Assembly: GCA_903839405.1 (NCBI GenBank)
Contig: CAIMCD010000038.1
Coordinates: 1-64,000 of the forward strand
Origin: an uncultured Chlorobiaceae bacterium
Lineage (GTDB): Bacteria > Bacteroidota > Chlorobiia > Chlorobiales > Chlorobiaceae
Reading direction: 5' to 3'
DNA length: 64,000 nucleotides
Of this stretch, positions 9,206 through 19,107 are shown piece after piece. The translations under genes and the position numbers were made by a program. The first letter of the stretch is position 1. Each line of letters begins with the position of its first letter. The notes beneath the pieces are model-generated. The model saw only the letters and a program-made list of their open reading frames with translations. It was not told the DNA's origin and made no database searches.

Positions 9206-10546
9206 ATGAGCAGCGCCGACACGAAACAACGGTTAGGGGAAATAGAAAAACAACTGGCAAACCTGACCGAAGAGCAAACCCGGATCAAAGCCCAGTGGGA
9301 TAGCGAAAAGGAGGTGATCCAGACCTCCCGCCACCTGAAGTCACAAATTGAAGAGCTTCGCGTTCAGGCCGAAGAGTTTGAACGCCAAGGGGATTATGGC
9401 AAGGTTGCCGAAATCCGCTATGGCAAAATAGCACAGATGGAGCGCGATCTCGAAGTGAACCGCCTGAAAATCGAGGCAAAAAAAGCTTCGGGCGACCTGA
9501 TCATGAAAGAGGAGATTGATGCCGGTGACATTGCCGATATTGTTGCCAAGTGGACCGGCATACCGGTCAGCAAGATGCTGCAGTCCGAGCGCCAGAAGCT
9601 GCTGCTGATTGAGGAGGAGCTGCACAAGCGCGTCATCGGCCAGGAAGAGGCGGTCAGTGCGGTCAGTGAAGCGGTCAAACGATCACGGGCCGGGATGGGT
9701 GACGATAAGCGCCCGATCGGCTCCTTTATCTTTCTGGGCCCGACCGGTGTGGGAAAAACCGAGCTGGCCCGCACCCTTGCCAACTATCTCTTTGATGACG
9801 ATGAGGCGATGATCCGCATCGACATGAGCGAATACATGGAGTCGCATACCGTCAGCCGGCTGGTCGGTGCGCCTCCGGGCTATGTGGGCTATGAAGAGGG
9901 TGGACAGTTAACCGAAGCGGTTCGACGCAAGCCGTTTGCCGTTGTGCTGCTCGATGAAATTGAAAAAGCGCACCCGGATGTTTTCAACATCCTGTTGCAA
10001 ATTCTGGATGACGGTCGACTGACCGACAGCAAAGGGCGGACGGTGAACTTCAAGAACACCATCATCATCATGACGAGCAACATCGGCGCCCATCTGATCC
10101 AGGCTGAAATGGAGCATATTGATGCACCGAACCGTACAGCGGTGCTTGCCGGGCTGCAGGAGAAGCTCTTCCAATTGCTGAAGCAGCAGGTACGACCTGA
10201 GTTTTTGAACCGGATTGACGAAATCATCCTCTTTACCCCCCTCACCCGGGAGGATCTAAAAAAAATAGTGCTCATCCAGTTCGACCGGATCAGGGAGACG
10301 GCCCTGCGCCAGCGCATCACCCTTACCATATCTCCGGAAGCTATCCAGTGGTTCTCCGATGCAGGGTTCGATCCGGCCTTCGGTGCCCGGCCGCTCAAGC
10401 GAGTGATGCAACGCAAAATAACCAATAAAATCTCAGAGCTGATCCTCTCTGGAGCCGTCGAGGATGGAGACAGTGTTGAGGTTGGCCTTGCCGGCTCGGA
10501 GATTACCCTCACGAGAAAAGAGAGGGAAGAGCCGCCAAACAGCTGA
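9206..10546 (+). CDS. half-length ClpB: coiled-coil remnant plus second AAA+ domain
   Basis: The protein matches only the C-terminal half of ClpB. It begins with part of the middle coiled coil ([25 protein letters not shown]-type repeats up to about residue 95). A complete second AAA+ module follows: [10 protein letters not shown], Walker A GPTGVGKT, pore loop GYVGYEEGG, Walker [13 protein letters not shown], sensor TSNIG, then the C-terminal small domain with [11 protein letters not shown]. The N domain and first AAA+ domain (about 400 residues) are absent, and no remnant is seen upstream, where kdsA diverges. The ATG at 9206 lacks a good ribosome binding site; an in-frame ATG at 9128 follows AAGGGG. 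Short ClpB paralogues exist in this family as I recall, but I cannot check that here. Confidence 0.88.
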   Translation: MSSADTKQRLGEIEKQLANLTEEQTRIKAQWDSEKEVIQTSRHLKSQIEELRVQAEEFERQGDYGKVAEIRYGKIAQMERDLEVNRLKIEAKKASGDLIMKEEIDAGDIADIVAKWTGIPVSKMLQSERQKLLLIEEELHKRVIGQEEAVSAVSEAVKRSRAGMGDDKRPIGSFIFLGPTGVGKTELARTLANYLFDDDEAMIRIDMSEYMESHTVSRLVGAPPGYVGYEEGGQLTEAVRRKPFAVVLLDEIEKAHPDVFNILLQILDDGRLTDSKGRTVNFKNTIIIMTSNIGAHLIQAEMEHIDAPNRTAVLAGLQEKLFQLLKQQVRPEFLNRIDEIILFTPLTREDLKKIVLIQFDRIRETALRQRITLTISPEAIQWFSDAGFDPAFGARPLKRVMQRKITNKISELILSGAVEDGDSVEVGLAGSEITLTRKEREEPPNS

Positions 10547-10578
10547 TGACCTTAATTTTTTTGTTACCGTTCACTCGA

Positions 10579-11706
10579 ATGAAACAACGCCTGACCGCTT
10601 TTTTCTGCCTGCTCTTCTGCTGCCTCGGCCTCTCTCTGCCGCTTCTTGCCGGAGAGCAGCCTGACAGCCTCAGCATTAAAATCGGCCAGATGCTCATGAT
10701 CGGCTTCCGCGGAACAAGCGTGGCCGAAGCTCCCTCCATTGTGGCCGATATCAAGGAGAGAGGGATCGGTGGGGTTGTACTCTTTGATTACGATGTTCCG
10801 GCTCACTCCCCTCTGCGAAACATCACCTCCCCGGAACAGCTCTCCCGCCTGACGCTGGAGTTGCAGGCCCTCTCCAAAATTCCCCTCCTGATTGCCATAG
10901 ACCAGGAGGGGGGACGGGTCAACCGGCTCAAGCCCTCAAGAGGATTTCCACCAAGCATATCGCAGGCAAAACTTGGCCAGCTCGACAACCCGGACTCCAC
11001 CAGTGCGGCCGCCCGACAAACGGCCCGAACGCTCAAAGCCATGCATATCGGCCTGAATCTTGCGCCGGTGGCTGACCTGAACATCAATCCCCTTAATCCG
11101 GTTATCGGCAAACTTGAACGGAGCTATTCGGGCAAGGCGGAGGTGGTGATCCGCAATCTCCGCCTGAGCGTCAACGCATTCCATAGCGAGGGAATCATAG
11201 CCACCCTGAAACACTTCCCCGGCCACGGCAGCTCCACCACCGACACCCACCTTGATTTTACCGACATAACGGCAAGCTGGTCGCCCAAAGAGCTTGAGCC
11301 CTACCGCTCCCTTATTGCCTCAGGCTACAATGATCCAATCATGACCGCCCATGTTTTCAACAAAACCCTTGACCCGCTCTATCCGGCAACCCTCTCAAAG
11401 GCCACGCTGGACGCGGTGCTGCGCAACCAGCTCGGCTTCAGGGGAGTGATTCTGAGCGACGACATGCAGATGAAAGCTATTGCCGACCACTACGGCCTTG
11501 AAACGGCCATCCAGCGGGCCATTGAGGCCGGGGTTGACGTGATGATCTTTGGAAACAACACCTCCTATGACCCAGCCATTGCCTCAAAGGCAGTGGAGAT
11601 CATCCGATCGCTCCTGCAGAGAAAAATCATTACTCCGGAGCGAATAGAGCTCTCCTACCGCCGGATCATGGAGCTTAAACAACGCACACTTTTTCCCTCG
11701 CTATGA
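10579..11706 (+). CDS. family-3 glycosidase, NagZ-like beta-N-acetylhexosaminidase, secreted
   Basis: Glycoside hydrolase family 3 enzymes of this type remove N-acetylglucosamine from muropeptides or other chains. Motifs seen are IAIDQEGGRVNRL, LNLAPVADLN, the catalytic-loop KHFPGHGSSTTDTH and the nucleophile region ILSDDMQM. Unlike cytoplasmic NagZ it begins with a signal peptide (MKQRLTAFFCLLFCCLGLSLPLLA), so it probably works in the periplasm. The ATG at 10579 was chosen because it places the signal at the very N terminus. Its stop overlaps the start of sixA by 4 bases. Confidence 0.9.
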   Translation: MKQRLTAFFCLLFCCLGLSLPLLAGEQPDSLSIKIGQMLMIGFRGTSVAEAPSIVADIKERGIGGVVLFDYDVPAHSPLRNITSPEQLSRLTLELQALSKIPLLIAIDQEGGRVNRLKPSRGFPPSISQAKLGQLDNPDSTSAAARQTARTLKAMHIGLNLAPVADLNINPLNPVIGKLERSYSGKAEVVIRNLRLSVNAFHSEGIIATLKHFPGHGSSTTDTHLDFTDITASWSPKELEPYRSLIASGYNDPIMTAHVFNKTLDPLYPATLSKATLDAVLRNQLGFRGVILSDDMQMKAIADHYGLETAIQRAIEAGVDVMIFGNNTSYDPAIASKAVEIIRSLLQRKIITPERIELSYRRIMELKQRTLFPSL

Positions 11707-12197
11707 AAACCCTCTACCTTGTCCGCCACGCCAAATCGAGCTGGGAGAGTGCCCGCCAGAGCGACTTTGAGCGCACACTCAACGAGCGGGGCCTGAAAGC
11801 CGCGCCCCTGATGGCGAATCTCCTGAAAAAAAAACAGGTGCTCCCACAAAGTGTTATTGCAAGCCCGGCCAACCGGGCCATCACCACGGCTGAGCTCTTT
11901 TGCGAAATCCTCAACTTTCCGGAGAAAGAGATCAAAAAACGCATTGAAATTTATGAAGGGGGGAGCGGCCAACTGCTCCAGATTGTGCGGGAAATTCCGG
12001 ACAGCACCAAAACCGCCATGCTTTTCGGCCACAACCCGACCATAACCGAGTTTTCAAACCTCCTGACCGAAGAGTATATCGACTCCCTGGCCACCTGCGG
12101 GGTCGTGCGTATTGATCTGAAGATAGAGTCGTGGAAAGATGCTCTGCCCGGAACGGGAAAGCTGGTCTGGTATGACTATCCGAAAAAACATCTCTGA
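11703..12197 (+). CDS. sixA: SixA-type phosphohistidine phosphatase
   Basis: This is a histidine-phosphatase-fold protein of the SixA class, which dephosphorylates phosphohistidine on HPt or PTS proteins. The RHG-type motif appears as LVRHAKSSW at the N terminus (the family's RHA/K variant), with SPANRAITTAEL and the second catalytic histidine in FGHNPTITEF. The 164-residue length fits. Translation is likely coupled to the glycosidase gene by the ATGA overlap. The natural substrate here is unknown. Confidence 0.88.
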   Translation: MKTLYLVRHAKSSWESARQSDFERTLNERGLKAAPLMANLLKKKQVLPQSVIASPANRAITTAELFCEILNFPEKEIKKRIEIYEGGSGQLLQIVREIPDSTKTAMLFGHNPTITEFSNLLTEEYIDSLATCGVVRIDLKIESWKDALPGTGKLVWYDYPKKHL

Positions 12198-12203
12198 AGA
12201 AGC

Positions 12204-13205
12204 TTAGTCACGCTCTGACTTGGGATCGCGTGTCATCAGCTCAAAGATCGCTTGTTTGGGCGGTTTTCCGTCGAAAAGCATCTCATAGACCGCCTTGGTA
12301 ATCGGCATCTCAACCCCCAAAGAGCGGCTCAGTTCATGGACGGCCCGTGAGCTGAGCACCCCTTCGGCAATCATGTTCATATGTGAAATGATCTCCTCCA
12401 GCTTGCGGCCACGCCCTATCTCCTCACCCACATAGCGGTTGCGGCTGTGCTGGCTCAGGCAGGTAACAACCAGGTCACCAATCCCTGAAAGGCCGGAAAT
12501 GGTTACCGGATCACCTCCAAGCCGGATACAGAGCCGGGAGATTTCAGCAAGTCCACGGGTAATGATGGCCGCTTTGGCATTGTCGCCATAGCCGATACCG
12601 TCAGAGATTCCGGCGGCAATGGCAATAATATTCTTGACCGATCCGGCGGTTTCAACCCCGATAATATCGGTATTGACATAGACCCGGAACATGTCGGTGC
12701 GGAAAAGCTCCTGCACTTTTTTGGCCGAGGAAAGATCTGGAGAGGAGGCTACAACCGTGGTTGGCTGCTCTTTTGAAACCTCTTCGGCATGGCTCGGGCC
12801 GTAAAGCGCCACCACTTGCGAGGGGTGCAGTGCAGGAAGTACCTCAAGCAGCACTTCCGACATGCGTTTACCGCTGCCGGTCTCTATACCCTTGGCCACA
12901 TTGACCAGAATTTTTCCCCCAAGCGGTTGATCGCTGAAGGCCGCAGCCGTCTCGCGCAGGGCCTGGGAGGGCACGGCCGTAACAATGTATTCCGATCGTG
13001 AGACAAGCTCCCCCAAATGAGGGGCAATCTGGAGTGTTTCGGGAAAAGATACTCCCTTGAGATAGCGGCGGTTTTCGCGCTCGGCCTGAAGCTGCGCGGC
13101 AAATTCAGGGCGATGGGCCCAGAGGCGTACCTGATACCCTTTTTTGGCAAGCAGTACGGCAAGCGTTGTGCCCCAGCTTCCGGCACCTAAAACAGCAATC
13201 TGCAT
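12204..13205 (-). CDS. gpsA: NAD(P)-dependent glycerol-3-phosphate dehydrogenase
   Basis: GpsA reduces dihydroxyacetone phosphate to sn-glycerol-3-phosphate for phospholipid synthesis. The N terminus [20 protein letters not shown] holds the dinucleotide motif. [31 protein letters not shown] with the catalytic lysine, and [14 protein letters not shown] are characteristic. The ATG at 13205 was chosen over the longer frame, which would overrun the plsY stop region. plsY, the enzyme that acylates the product, is 16 bases upstream on the same strand. Confidence 0.97.
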   Translation of the reverse strand: MQIAVLGAGSWGTTLAVLLAKKGYQVRLWAHRPEFAAQLQAERENRRYLKGVSFPETLQIAPHLGELVSRSEYIVTAVPSQALRETAAAFSDQPLGGKILVNVAKGIETGSGKRMSEVLLEVLPALHPSQVVALYGPSHAEEVSKEQPTTVVASSPDLSSAKKVQELFRTDMFRVYVNTDIIGVETAGSVKNIIAIAAGISDGIGYGDNAKAAIITRGLAEISRLCIRLGGDPVTISGLSGIGDLVVTCLSQHSRNRYVGEEIGRGRKLEEIISHMNMIAEGVLSSRAVHELSRSLGVEMPITKAVYEMLFDGKPPKQAIFELMTRDPKSERD

Positions 13206-13221
13206 CAAAGGCTCAACAAGG

Positions 13222-13929
13222 TCATGAGTGCTTTCCAAAGGTCACGCGGTTTTCCGTACCCGAAAGCAATCTTCTGATATTTGCCCGGTGGGTGAACATA
13301 ATGGCAAGAGCTACAATAAGTCCGAAAATCATGAGATGATAATCAAGGCTGTCATGAAAGGAGACCGCAGAGCCGAAAAGCCCGATGTAATAGTCAAGAC
13401 CACCGCCAAGCTCAAAAATATATTTGCGAATGGCAATAATAAGAGGGAATGCGATAGCCGCAAGCATTGACGCAACAGAGACATAGCGCGAAAGATAAAC
13501 GGTCAGCAAAAAGATCGCAACCACAATCAACATGCTTACCGGAGCAATGCCGATCAACATACCGGCAGCCGTACTAACCCCCTTGCCCCCTTTAAAACCG
13601 GCAAAAACCGTAAAGACATGACCAATCACCGCACTCATACCAGCAAGAAGCCGCAGGGCAACCTCATTCATATCGGGAAAATTGCCAATAGGATGGCTAT
13701 GGAAAAAAGCCACAACCGATACGGCCGCAACCACACCCTTGAAAATATCAATCAGGGTGACCGTAAGCCCGGCTTTCCAGCCAAGCACCCGGAAGGCATT
13801 GGTTCCTCCGGCATTACGGCTGCCGAAATCGCGAACATCAATCCCCTTGAGCATTTTTCCCGCCATAATGCTGGTAGGAATAGATCCGATGAGGTAACTC
13901 ACCGCCAAAATGGCCAGTAAAGAGAGCAT
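13222..13929 (-). CDS. plsY: acyl-phosphate:glycerol-3-phosphate acyltransferase
   Basis: PlsY is a polytopic inner-membrane enzyme that acylates glycerol-3-phosphate using acyl phosphate. The protein has several hydrophobic helices and the three family motifs: [10 protein letters not shown], the [15 protein letters not shown] glycerol-3-phosphate loop and the [14 protein letters not shown] loop, then [15 protein letters not shown] at the C terminus. At 235 residues it is somewhat longer than the usual 200. It forms an operon with gpsA, making both the substrate and the first acylated product. Confidence 0.95.
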   Translation of the reverse strand: MLSLLAILAVSYLIGSIPTSIMAGKMLKGIDVRDFGSRNAGGTNAFRVLGWKAGLTVTLIDIFKGVVAAVSVVAFFHSHPIGNFPDMNEVALRLLAGMSAVIGHVFTVFAGFKGGKGVSTAAGMLIGIAPVSMLIVVAIFLLTVYLSRYVSVASMLAAIAFPLIIAIRKYIFELGGGLDYYIGLFGSAVSFHDSLDYHLMIFGLIVALAIMFTHRANIRRLLSGTENRVTFGKHS

Positions 13930-13978
13930 ATACCTTTATTGATTATGGCTTTATTCAACAAAAGAGAGCGCAATACAA

Positions 13979-14968
13979 TCATGCACGACAGACCTTGCCT
14001 ATAATATATGCATTTTCCTTTTGAGATGTCAAGGCACAGAGCACCCTCTCGACCGCATTCTTTTCAATAATCATCACTAAACCCAGGCCAAGATTGAAGG
14101 TTCGGCGCATATCCTCCTCCGGCACACTCCCTTCACGACGGATGATATCAAAAATCACCGGTTCCGGCCATGAACCCCACGCAACATCAAGCGTCAACCC
14201 TTCAGGCACAATGCGCATGGTATTGCCCATCAGTCCGCCTCCGGTAATATGGGAGAGCCCCTTGATATCCGGGGAACCAAAAAATGGCTCAATAACCCGG
14301 AGATAGGAGCGGTGGACTTTCAAAAGCTCTTCACCCACCGACCCCTCAAGACCCTCAAATGTCTGGTGCATCCGGCCCTCAAGCACTTTTCGGGCAAGCG
14401 AATAGCCATTGGTGTGAAGCCCGGTTGAAGGAAGCCCTACAAGCACGTCGCCCTCTTCGATTGCCGAACCATTGATGATTTTTTCATGATCGACAACCCC
14501 GACAATAGAGCCGGCCAGATCAAAATCCTCCTTGTCGTAAAGCCCCGGCATCTCGGCCGTTTCACCGCCGATAAGCGCGCATCCGTTCTCTGTGCAGGCA
14601 TTCACCATGCCGGTCACCACGGCCGCCGCAATCTCGGGCGAGAGCTTGCCGCAGGCATAGTAATCAAGAAAGAAGAGTGGTTTGGCACCGCAGACCAGAA
14701 TATCGTTCACACAGTGATTGACCAGGCACGAGCCTACCGTGTCGTAACGGCCAAACTCAATGGCAATCTTGAGCTTGGTACCGACACCGTCAATGCTGCT
14801 GACCAGCACCGGTTTTTTATAGTGGGAAAAATCAGGCTGAAAAAAACCGCCGAAGGCCCCGATATCCGTAATGACCCCGGGGGTAAAGGTTTTGCGAACC
14901 TGAGGCTTGATGAGACGAACAAACTCCTCGCCCGCACTGATATCAACTCCGGCCTTTTTATAATCCAT
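13979..14968 (-). CDS. purM: phosphoribosylformylglycinamidine cyclo-ligase (AIR synthetase)
   Basis: PurM closes the imidazole ring in purine synthesis using ATP. It starts [20 protein letters not shown]; further landmarks are [56 protein letters not shown] and [13 protein letters not shown]. The 329-residue length is typical. The ATG at 14968 was preferred over a GTG three codons upstream. plsY starts 49 bases downstream, so co-transcription is possible. Confidence 0.96.
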   Translation of the reverse strand: MDYKKAGVDISAGEEFVRLIKPQVRKTFTPGVITDIGAFGGFFQPDFSHYKKPVLVSSIDGVGTKLKIAIEFGRYDTVGSCLVNHCVNDILVCGAKPLFFLDYYACGKLSPEIAAAVVTGMVNACTENGCALIGGETAEMPGLYDKEDFDLAGSIVGVVDHEKIINGSAIEEGDVLVGLPSTGLHTNGYSLARKVLEGRMHQTFEGLEGSVGEELLKVHRSYLRVIEPFFGSPDIKGLSHITGGGLMGNTMRIVPEGLTLDVAWGSWPEPVIFDIIRREGSVPEEDMRRTFNLGLGLVMIIEKNAVERVLCALTSQKENAYIIGKVCRA

Positions 14969-15017
14969 AACAGTCACCTTTTCTTGAAATTTAATACGTT
15001 AAATGCCTTAATCAGAG

Positions 15018-16436
15018 TCATTTGCTCCCAGCCGGCTTTTCAAAAATACCCTCGCCCTCACGGCCGGAGAAAAACTCCCGATGCAGATTTTTAACCGCCG
15101 TGACAACCTCCGGCTCCCCAACCACAAAGCCGACATTGATCTCCGATGCCCCCTGTGAGATCATGCGGAGATTGACATCCTTCAAGGCGCTGAATATCCT
15201 TCCGGCAACCCCTTTCGACATGCGGAGATTATCGCCAACAACGCTGATAGTGGCCACATGGTGCTCAATATCAACCTCGCCAAAGCTCTTCTCCAGCTCC
15301 CCGATCAGTTCCGCGCTGTAGTTTTGGTCGTCAACCGTCAGCGAGACCGAAACTTCGCTGGTTGAGATCATCTCAACCGATACGCCGTAGCGGGCAAAGA
15401 CCGTAAACAACTCATTCATAAAGCCGTGTCGGCCCATCATGCGGTTTGAACGGACGTTGATGATGCACTGGCCTTTTTTCACCGCAATTGATTTGACCAA
15501 GCCATCATAACTCATGCCTGAAAGCCGCTCGGGATCATTGGTAATGATGGTGCCTTTGGCATCGGGATGGAGTGAGTTCAAAACATAGACCGGAATATTT
15601 TTCTCTACGGCCGGTGCAATGGTGTCGGGATGGAGCACCTTGGCACCGAGATAGGCAAGTTCCGCCGCCTCGGAGAAGGTCATCACCCTGATGCTCCTCG
15701 CCTCGGGCACAAGGCGCGGGTCGCAGGTCATCACGCCATCAACATCGGTCCATATCTGTATGGAGTTGTCACAGAGCCATGCGCCAAAAAGCGAGGCCGT
15801 CAAATCCGAGCCGCCCCGGCCAAGCGTTGTTGTCCGGCCATCTTTGGTCGATCCGATATAGCCCTGGGTAACAACCGTGGTGCCTGCTTCAAGCAGCGGG
15901 CGAATAATACCAAGGGTATTGGCTTCGCACTCATCCTGGAGCGGACGGGCAAAACCGAAATTATCATCGGTGATCATCAGCGTGCGGGCATCGAGCCACT
16001 CCACCTTGTGGCCCAACTCCTGCATGGCCGCCGCAAAGACGGTTGTGGAGAAGAGCTCACCAAATGAACAGAACATATCCCTGGAGCGCTCGGTCAGCTC
16101 TCCGACAATATCAACGCCCTCGATGAGCCGCTCAAGACGATCAGCAAGAGCGTTGATCTTCAGGGCAAGCTCCTCTTTCAAGGCTGCGCTCTCTATCAGC
16201 TCATCCAGCAGGCCGAGATGAAAGAGGCGCACCTCTTTGGCAAGGGCCATCGCCTCCTGAAGTGCACTGCGGCCTGCGGCATCAGCAATATGTACAAGCT
16301 TGTTGGTGATCCCGCTACAGGCACTCAGCACCACAAGTGGCGCGGCCTGCTGCTCTTCCCGTGCAACAATGGAAATAGCCTGCTGCATGGCCTTGGCTGT
16401 TCCCACGGAGGTCCCTCCGAATTTCATCACCGCCAT
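15018..16436 (-). CDS. lysC: aspartate kinase (monofunctional, two ACT domains)
   Basis: LysC phosphorylates aspartate, the entry to lysine, threonine and methionine synthesis. [12 protein letters not shown], the catalytic region [36 protein letters not shown] and [16 protein letters not shown] identify the kinase domain. Two ACT modules follow ([21 protein letters not shown] and [19 protein letters not shown]), so end-product inhibition is expected. No homoserine dehydrogenase is fused; 472 residues suits the monofunctional class. Confidence 0.95.
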   Translation of the reverse strand: MAVMKFGGTSVGTAKAMQQAISIVAREEQQAAPLVVLSACSGITNKLVHIADAAGRSALQEAMALAKEVRLFHLGLLDELIESAALKEELALKINALADRLERLIEGVDIVGELTERSRDMFCSFGELFSTTVFAAAMQELGHKVEWLDARTLMITDDNFGFARPLQDECEANTLGIIRPLLEAGTTVVTQGYIGSTKDGRTTTLGRGGSDLTASLFGAWLCDNSIQIWTDVDGVMTCDPRLVPEARSIRVMTFSEAAELAYLGAKVLHPDTIAPAVEKNIPVYVLNSLHPDAKGTIITNDPERLSGMSYDGLVKSIAVKKGQCIINVRSNRMMGRHGFMNELFTVFARYGVSVEMISTSEVSVSLTVDDQNYSAELIGELEKSFGEVDIEHHVATISVVGDNLRMSKGVAGRIFSALKDVNLRMISQGASEINVGFVVGEPEVVTAVKNLHREFFSGREGEGIFEKPAGSK

Positions 16437-16566
16437 ATCTTCAGAAAAAATAGTTTAACTATTAAATTACTTTTGTGTTATTACTTCTTGTGTTACAGCG
16501 TACCCCACAATCACGGGGCAAGCCAGAATACAGTGCACGCACAACAGCCATAAAACGCTTGTTACC

Positions 16567-17166
16567 ATGCCTTCACTCCCCCTTCCCGCCACTCATTGCA
16601 GAACCCTGCTGCTGCTTGGCACCATGGCCGCAATCCTTTTAAATATGGCCGGGTGCCAGAGTTTCAGGAGCAGTTCATGGTCGGAACCGGAGAGCAAATA
16701 TAGTTTAAAAAAGAGAAAATCGTATATCTCCTGTATGGCGGAAGGAGGCCGCTCCCCGGTCACTCGCCCCTTGCCGCTAAAGGTGCCGGAACAATCGCTT
16801 GAGCGCCTCATCTCATCCACCAAAAACACCCTCGGCACCGCTTACCGCTCAGGCGGAGCGAGCCCTCAGGGGTTCGACTGTTCGGGACTGGTCATCTACC
16901 TCTACAAGCAACACTTCCGAATGATTCTGCCTCGTTCCGCCCAGGAACTGGCCTCTCTCGGCCCCCTTGTGGCAAGAAGCCAACTGCAACCCGGCGACCT
17001 GGTTTTTTTCAGTATCGGAGGAGAACGGATCGACCACGTGGGAATATCTATTGGCCATGAGCGCTTTGTTCACGCCGCGAATAGCGGGGTTATCATGAGC
17101 GACCTTCTTGAACACTATTACCAGAATCACTACGCCTGCGCCGCCCGGGTGGTCACCCGGGAGTGA
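16567..17166 (+). CDS. NlpC/P60 peptidoglycan endopeptidase lipoprotein
   Basis: The product has a signal peptide with a lipobox-like NMAGC and a C-terminal NlpC/P60 cysteine peptidase domain that should cleave D-Glu-mDAP type bonds in peptidoglycan. The catalytic cysteine is in GFDCSGLVIYLY, the histidine in RIDHVGISIG, and a third polar residue follows at FVHAANSG. The linker between the lipid anchor and domain is about 60 residues, rich in Ser and Lys. It resembles Spr/MepS-type enzymes. It is transcribed alone, away from lysC. Confidence 0.9.
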   Translation: MPSLPLPATHCRTLLLLGTMAAILLNMAGCQSFRSSSWSEPESKYSLKKRKSYISCMAEGGRSPVTRPLPLKVPEQSLERLISSTKNTLGTAYRSGGASPQGFDCSGLVIYLYKQHFRMILPRSAQELASLGPLVARSQLQPGDLVFFSIGGERIDHVGISIGHERFVHAANSGVIMSDLLEHYYQNHYACAARVVTRE

Positions 17167-17273
17167 GCCTCTCTGCGGTAAATGGGCCGGCTTCGCCATG
17201 ATCTTCTTTACCGGTGAGAAATCTGTATATTGAGCCAGAATCATTACCATCGTAAACCGCCCGGATCATTGTT

Positions 17274-18146
17274 ATGCCGCAATCTGCACCCAGCAACTCG
17301 ATAGAACTGGCCATTGAACTCAACCCCTCGCTTCACGAACTCGCCATTGCCCTGCTCTCAGGGGAGGGAATCGAATATTTTCTGGAGGAGGATAACCGGC
17401 TTTTGGCCTATTTGGAGGAGTCCAAATGGACAAAAGAGCGGGAACTCGCCATTCAGGCCATCCTGCAAGAGCAGTTCGGCAGCGTACCGCCCTACCAGAT
17501 AAACCTTATTACGGAGCGCAACTGGAATGCCGAATGGGAGGCCCAACTGGAGCCCATCGAGATTTCCGATCGCCTCTTGATTGTCCAGAAAAACAAGGGG
17601 ATAACCCCGAAAACCGGCCAGATCGTCATTGAGATCAACCCGAAGATGTCTTTCGGCACCGGCTATCACGCAACAACGCGCCTGATGCTGCGCCAGATGG
17701 AGCAGATGGAGCTGAAAGGGAAAAAGATCATGGATATCGGTACCGGCACCGGTGTTCTGGCCATTGCCGCCCGCAAGCTCGGCAACGACCTCCCCATTCT
17801 GGCCTTCGACAACAACTCCTGGGCGGCGGAAAACGCGGCGGAAAACATTGTGGAGAACCATGCTGAGGAGATCACAATCGCGCTGCTTGATGCTGAAGAG
17901 GATCTTATTGTTAACCTGAAAGAGGGCTACGACCTCATCCTTGCCAACATCAACAAAAATGTGATCGACCGTATTTTGCCGGTCATCCACAAATACGCTC
18001 CCTTGGCACCGGTGCTGCTATCCGGCATTCTGGTCTACGATGAACCCTGGCTGAAAAAGCTGCTGAAACGCCTCGGCTATGAGATTGCGCAGACCATCTA
18101 TGAAGATGAATGGCTCTCCAGCTTTATCCGTCCGCGTTCACGATAA
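17274..18146 (+). CDS. prmA: ribosomal protein L11 methyltransferase
   Basis: PrmA methylates lysines and the N terminus of ribosomal protein L11. The N-terminal 115 residues are the substrate-recognition part with NWNAEWEAQLEPIEI. The SAM-binding domain follows: INPKMSFGTGYHATTRLML, IMDIGTGTGVLAIAARKLG, and the catalytic-site motif DLILANINKNVI. The length (290) is normal. The ppx-like gene begins 25 bases downstream on the same strand. Confidence 0.93.
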   Translation: MPQSAPSNSIELAIELNPSLHELAIALLSGEGIEYFLEEDNRLLAYLEESKWTKERELAIQAILQEQFGSVPPYQINLITERNWNAEWEAQLEPIEISDRLLIVQKNKGITPKTGQIVIEINPKMSFGTGYHATTRLMLRQMEQMELKGKKIMDIGTGTGVLAIAARKLGNDLPILAFDNNSWAAENAAENIVENHAEEITIALLDAEEDLIVNLKEGYDLILANINKNVIDRILPVIHKYAPLAPVLLSGILVYDEPWLKKLLKRLGYEIAQTIYEDEWLSSFIRPRSR

Positions 18147-18171
18147 CCCCTTTAACCTGGCCACACCGACT

Positions 18172-19107
18172 ATGGAACGGGTTTCATGCATCGATATCGG
18201 CACCAACACCGCCCTCCTGCTGATTGCCGACCTTGAAGTAGAGAGCGGCACCATCCTGCCGCTCTTCCACAAGCAGACCATTCTGCGGCTCGGCAAAAAT
18301 GTTGATGCCGAAAAAATTATTGATCCCGCGGCCCGCCAGCGGCTCATCAACGGTATGCTCGATTACACCCGCTTAAGCCGTGAACACCAGAGCCGGAACG
18401 TTATTGCGGCCGGTACCAGCGCTTTGAGGGATGCAAAAAACCGTAGCGAGATCATTGAGGAAGTTGCCAAGCAAACAGGAGTTACCCTGCAATGCCTCTC
18501 CGGCAAGGAGGAGGCCGAACTCACCTTTTTCGGAGCCGTTGCCGGCATGAGTGAGCTGCCGGAGCTCTTCACGGTCATCGACATCGGCGGCGGCAGCACG
18601 GAAATCTCCATGGGTTCGCTCTCGGGCGTTACGGAAAGCATCAGCCTTGACGTCGGTTCAGTCCGCCTCACCGAGCGTTTTTTCACCGCCCTGCCACCCT
18701 CCCCGGAAGAGTTTAACGCGGCCAAATGCCATATCAACCAGCTTTTCACCGCCAGCATCCTCCCCTTTTTCGAGGCACGCACCACGCTCTACGGCGTTGC
18801 CGGCACCCTGACCACACTGGCTCAGCTCGCTCAGGGTCTCAGGGAGTTCAATGCCTTGAAAGTGCATAACTTCCCGCTCCGCTACCCGGAGGTACACGAC
18901 CTGCTTGAAAAACTTAAAGAGTCTACCCACGAGGAGATCATTGCACTTGGTGTTCCTGAAGGACGGGCGGACGTCATCACCATGGGCACCCTGATTTTGC
19001 ACCAGTTCATGCGGCTGCTTGGGGTTGGGGAGATACGGGTCAGCATTCAGGGGCTGCGCTTCGGCCTTGCCCAGCGGGAGCTGCTTCGCCTGCAGGAAAG
19101 ACTCTGA
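18172..19107 (+). CDS. Ppx/GppA family exopolyphosphatase, short form
   Basis: This ASKHA-fold phosphatase acts on polyphosphate or pppGpp. The N terminus MERVSCIDIGTNTALLLIAD is the phosphate-1 motif; IAAGTSALRDAKN, LSGKEEAELTFFGA and VIDIGGGSTEISMG are the other core motifs. At 311 residues it contains only the two catalytic subdomains and lacks the C-terminal HD-like half of long Ppx proteins. The ATG at 18172 replaces a much longer frame that overlaps prmA. Its last 68 bases overlap the 3' end of the convergent methyltransferase gene. Confidence 0.9.
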   Translation: MERVSCIDIGTNTALLLIADLEVESGTILPLFHKQTILRLGKNVDAEKIIDPAARQRLINGMLDYTRLSREHQSRNVIAAGTSALRDAKNRSEIIEEVAKQTGVTLQCLSGKEEAELTFFGAVAGMSELPELFTVIDIGGGSTEISMGSLSGVTESISLDVGSVRLTERFFTALPPSPEEFNAAKCHINQLFTASILPFFEARTTLYGVAGTLTTLAQLAQGLREFNALKVHNFPLRYPEVHDLLEKLKESTHEEIIALGVPEGRADVITMGTLILHQFMRLLGVGEIRVSIQGLRFGLAQRELLRLQERL

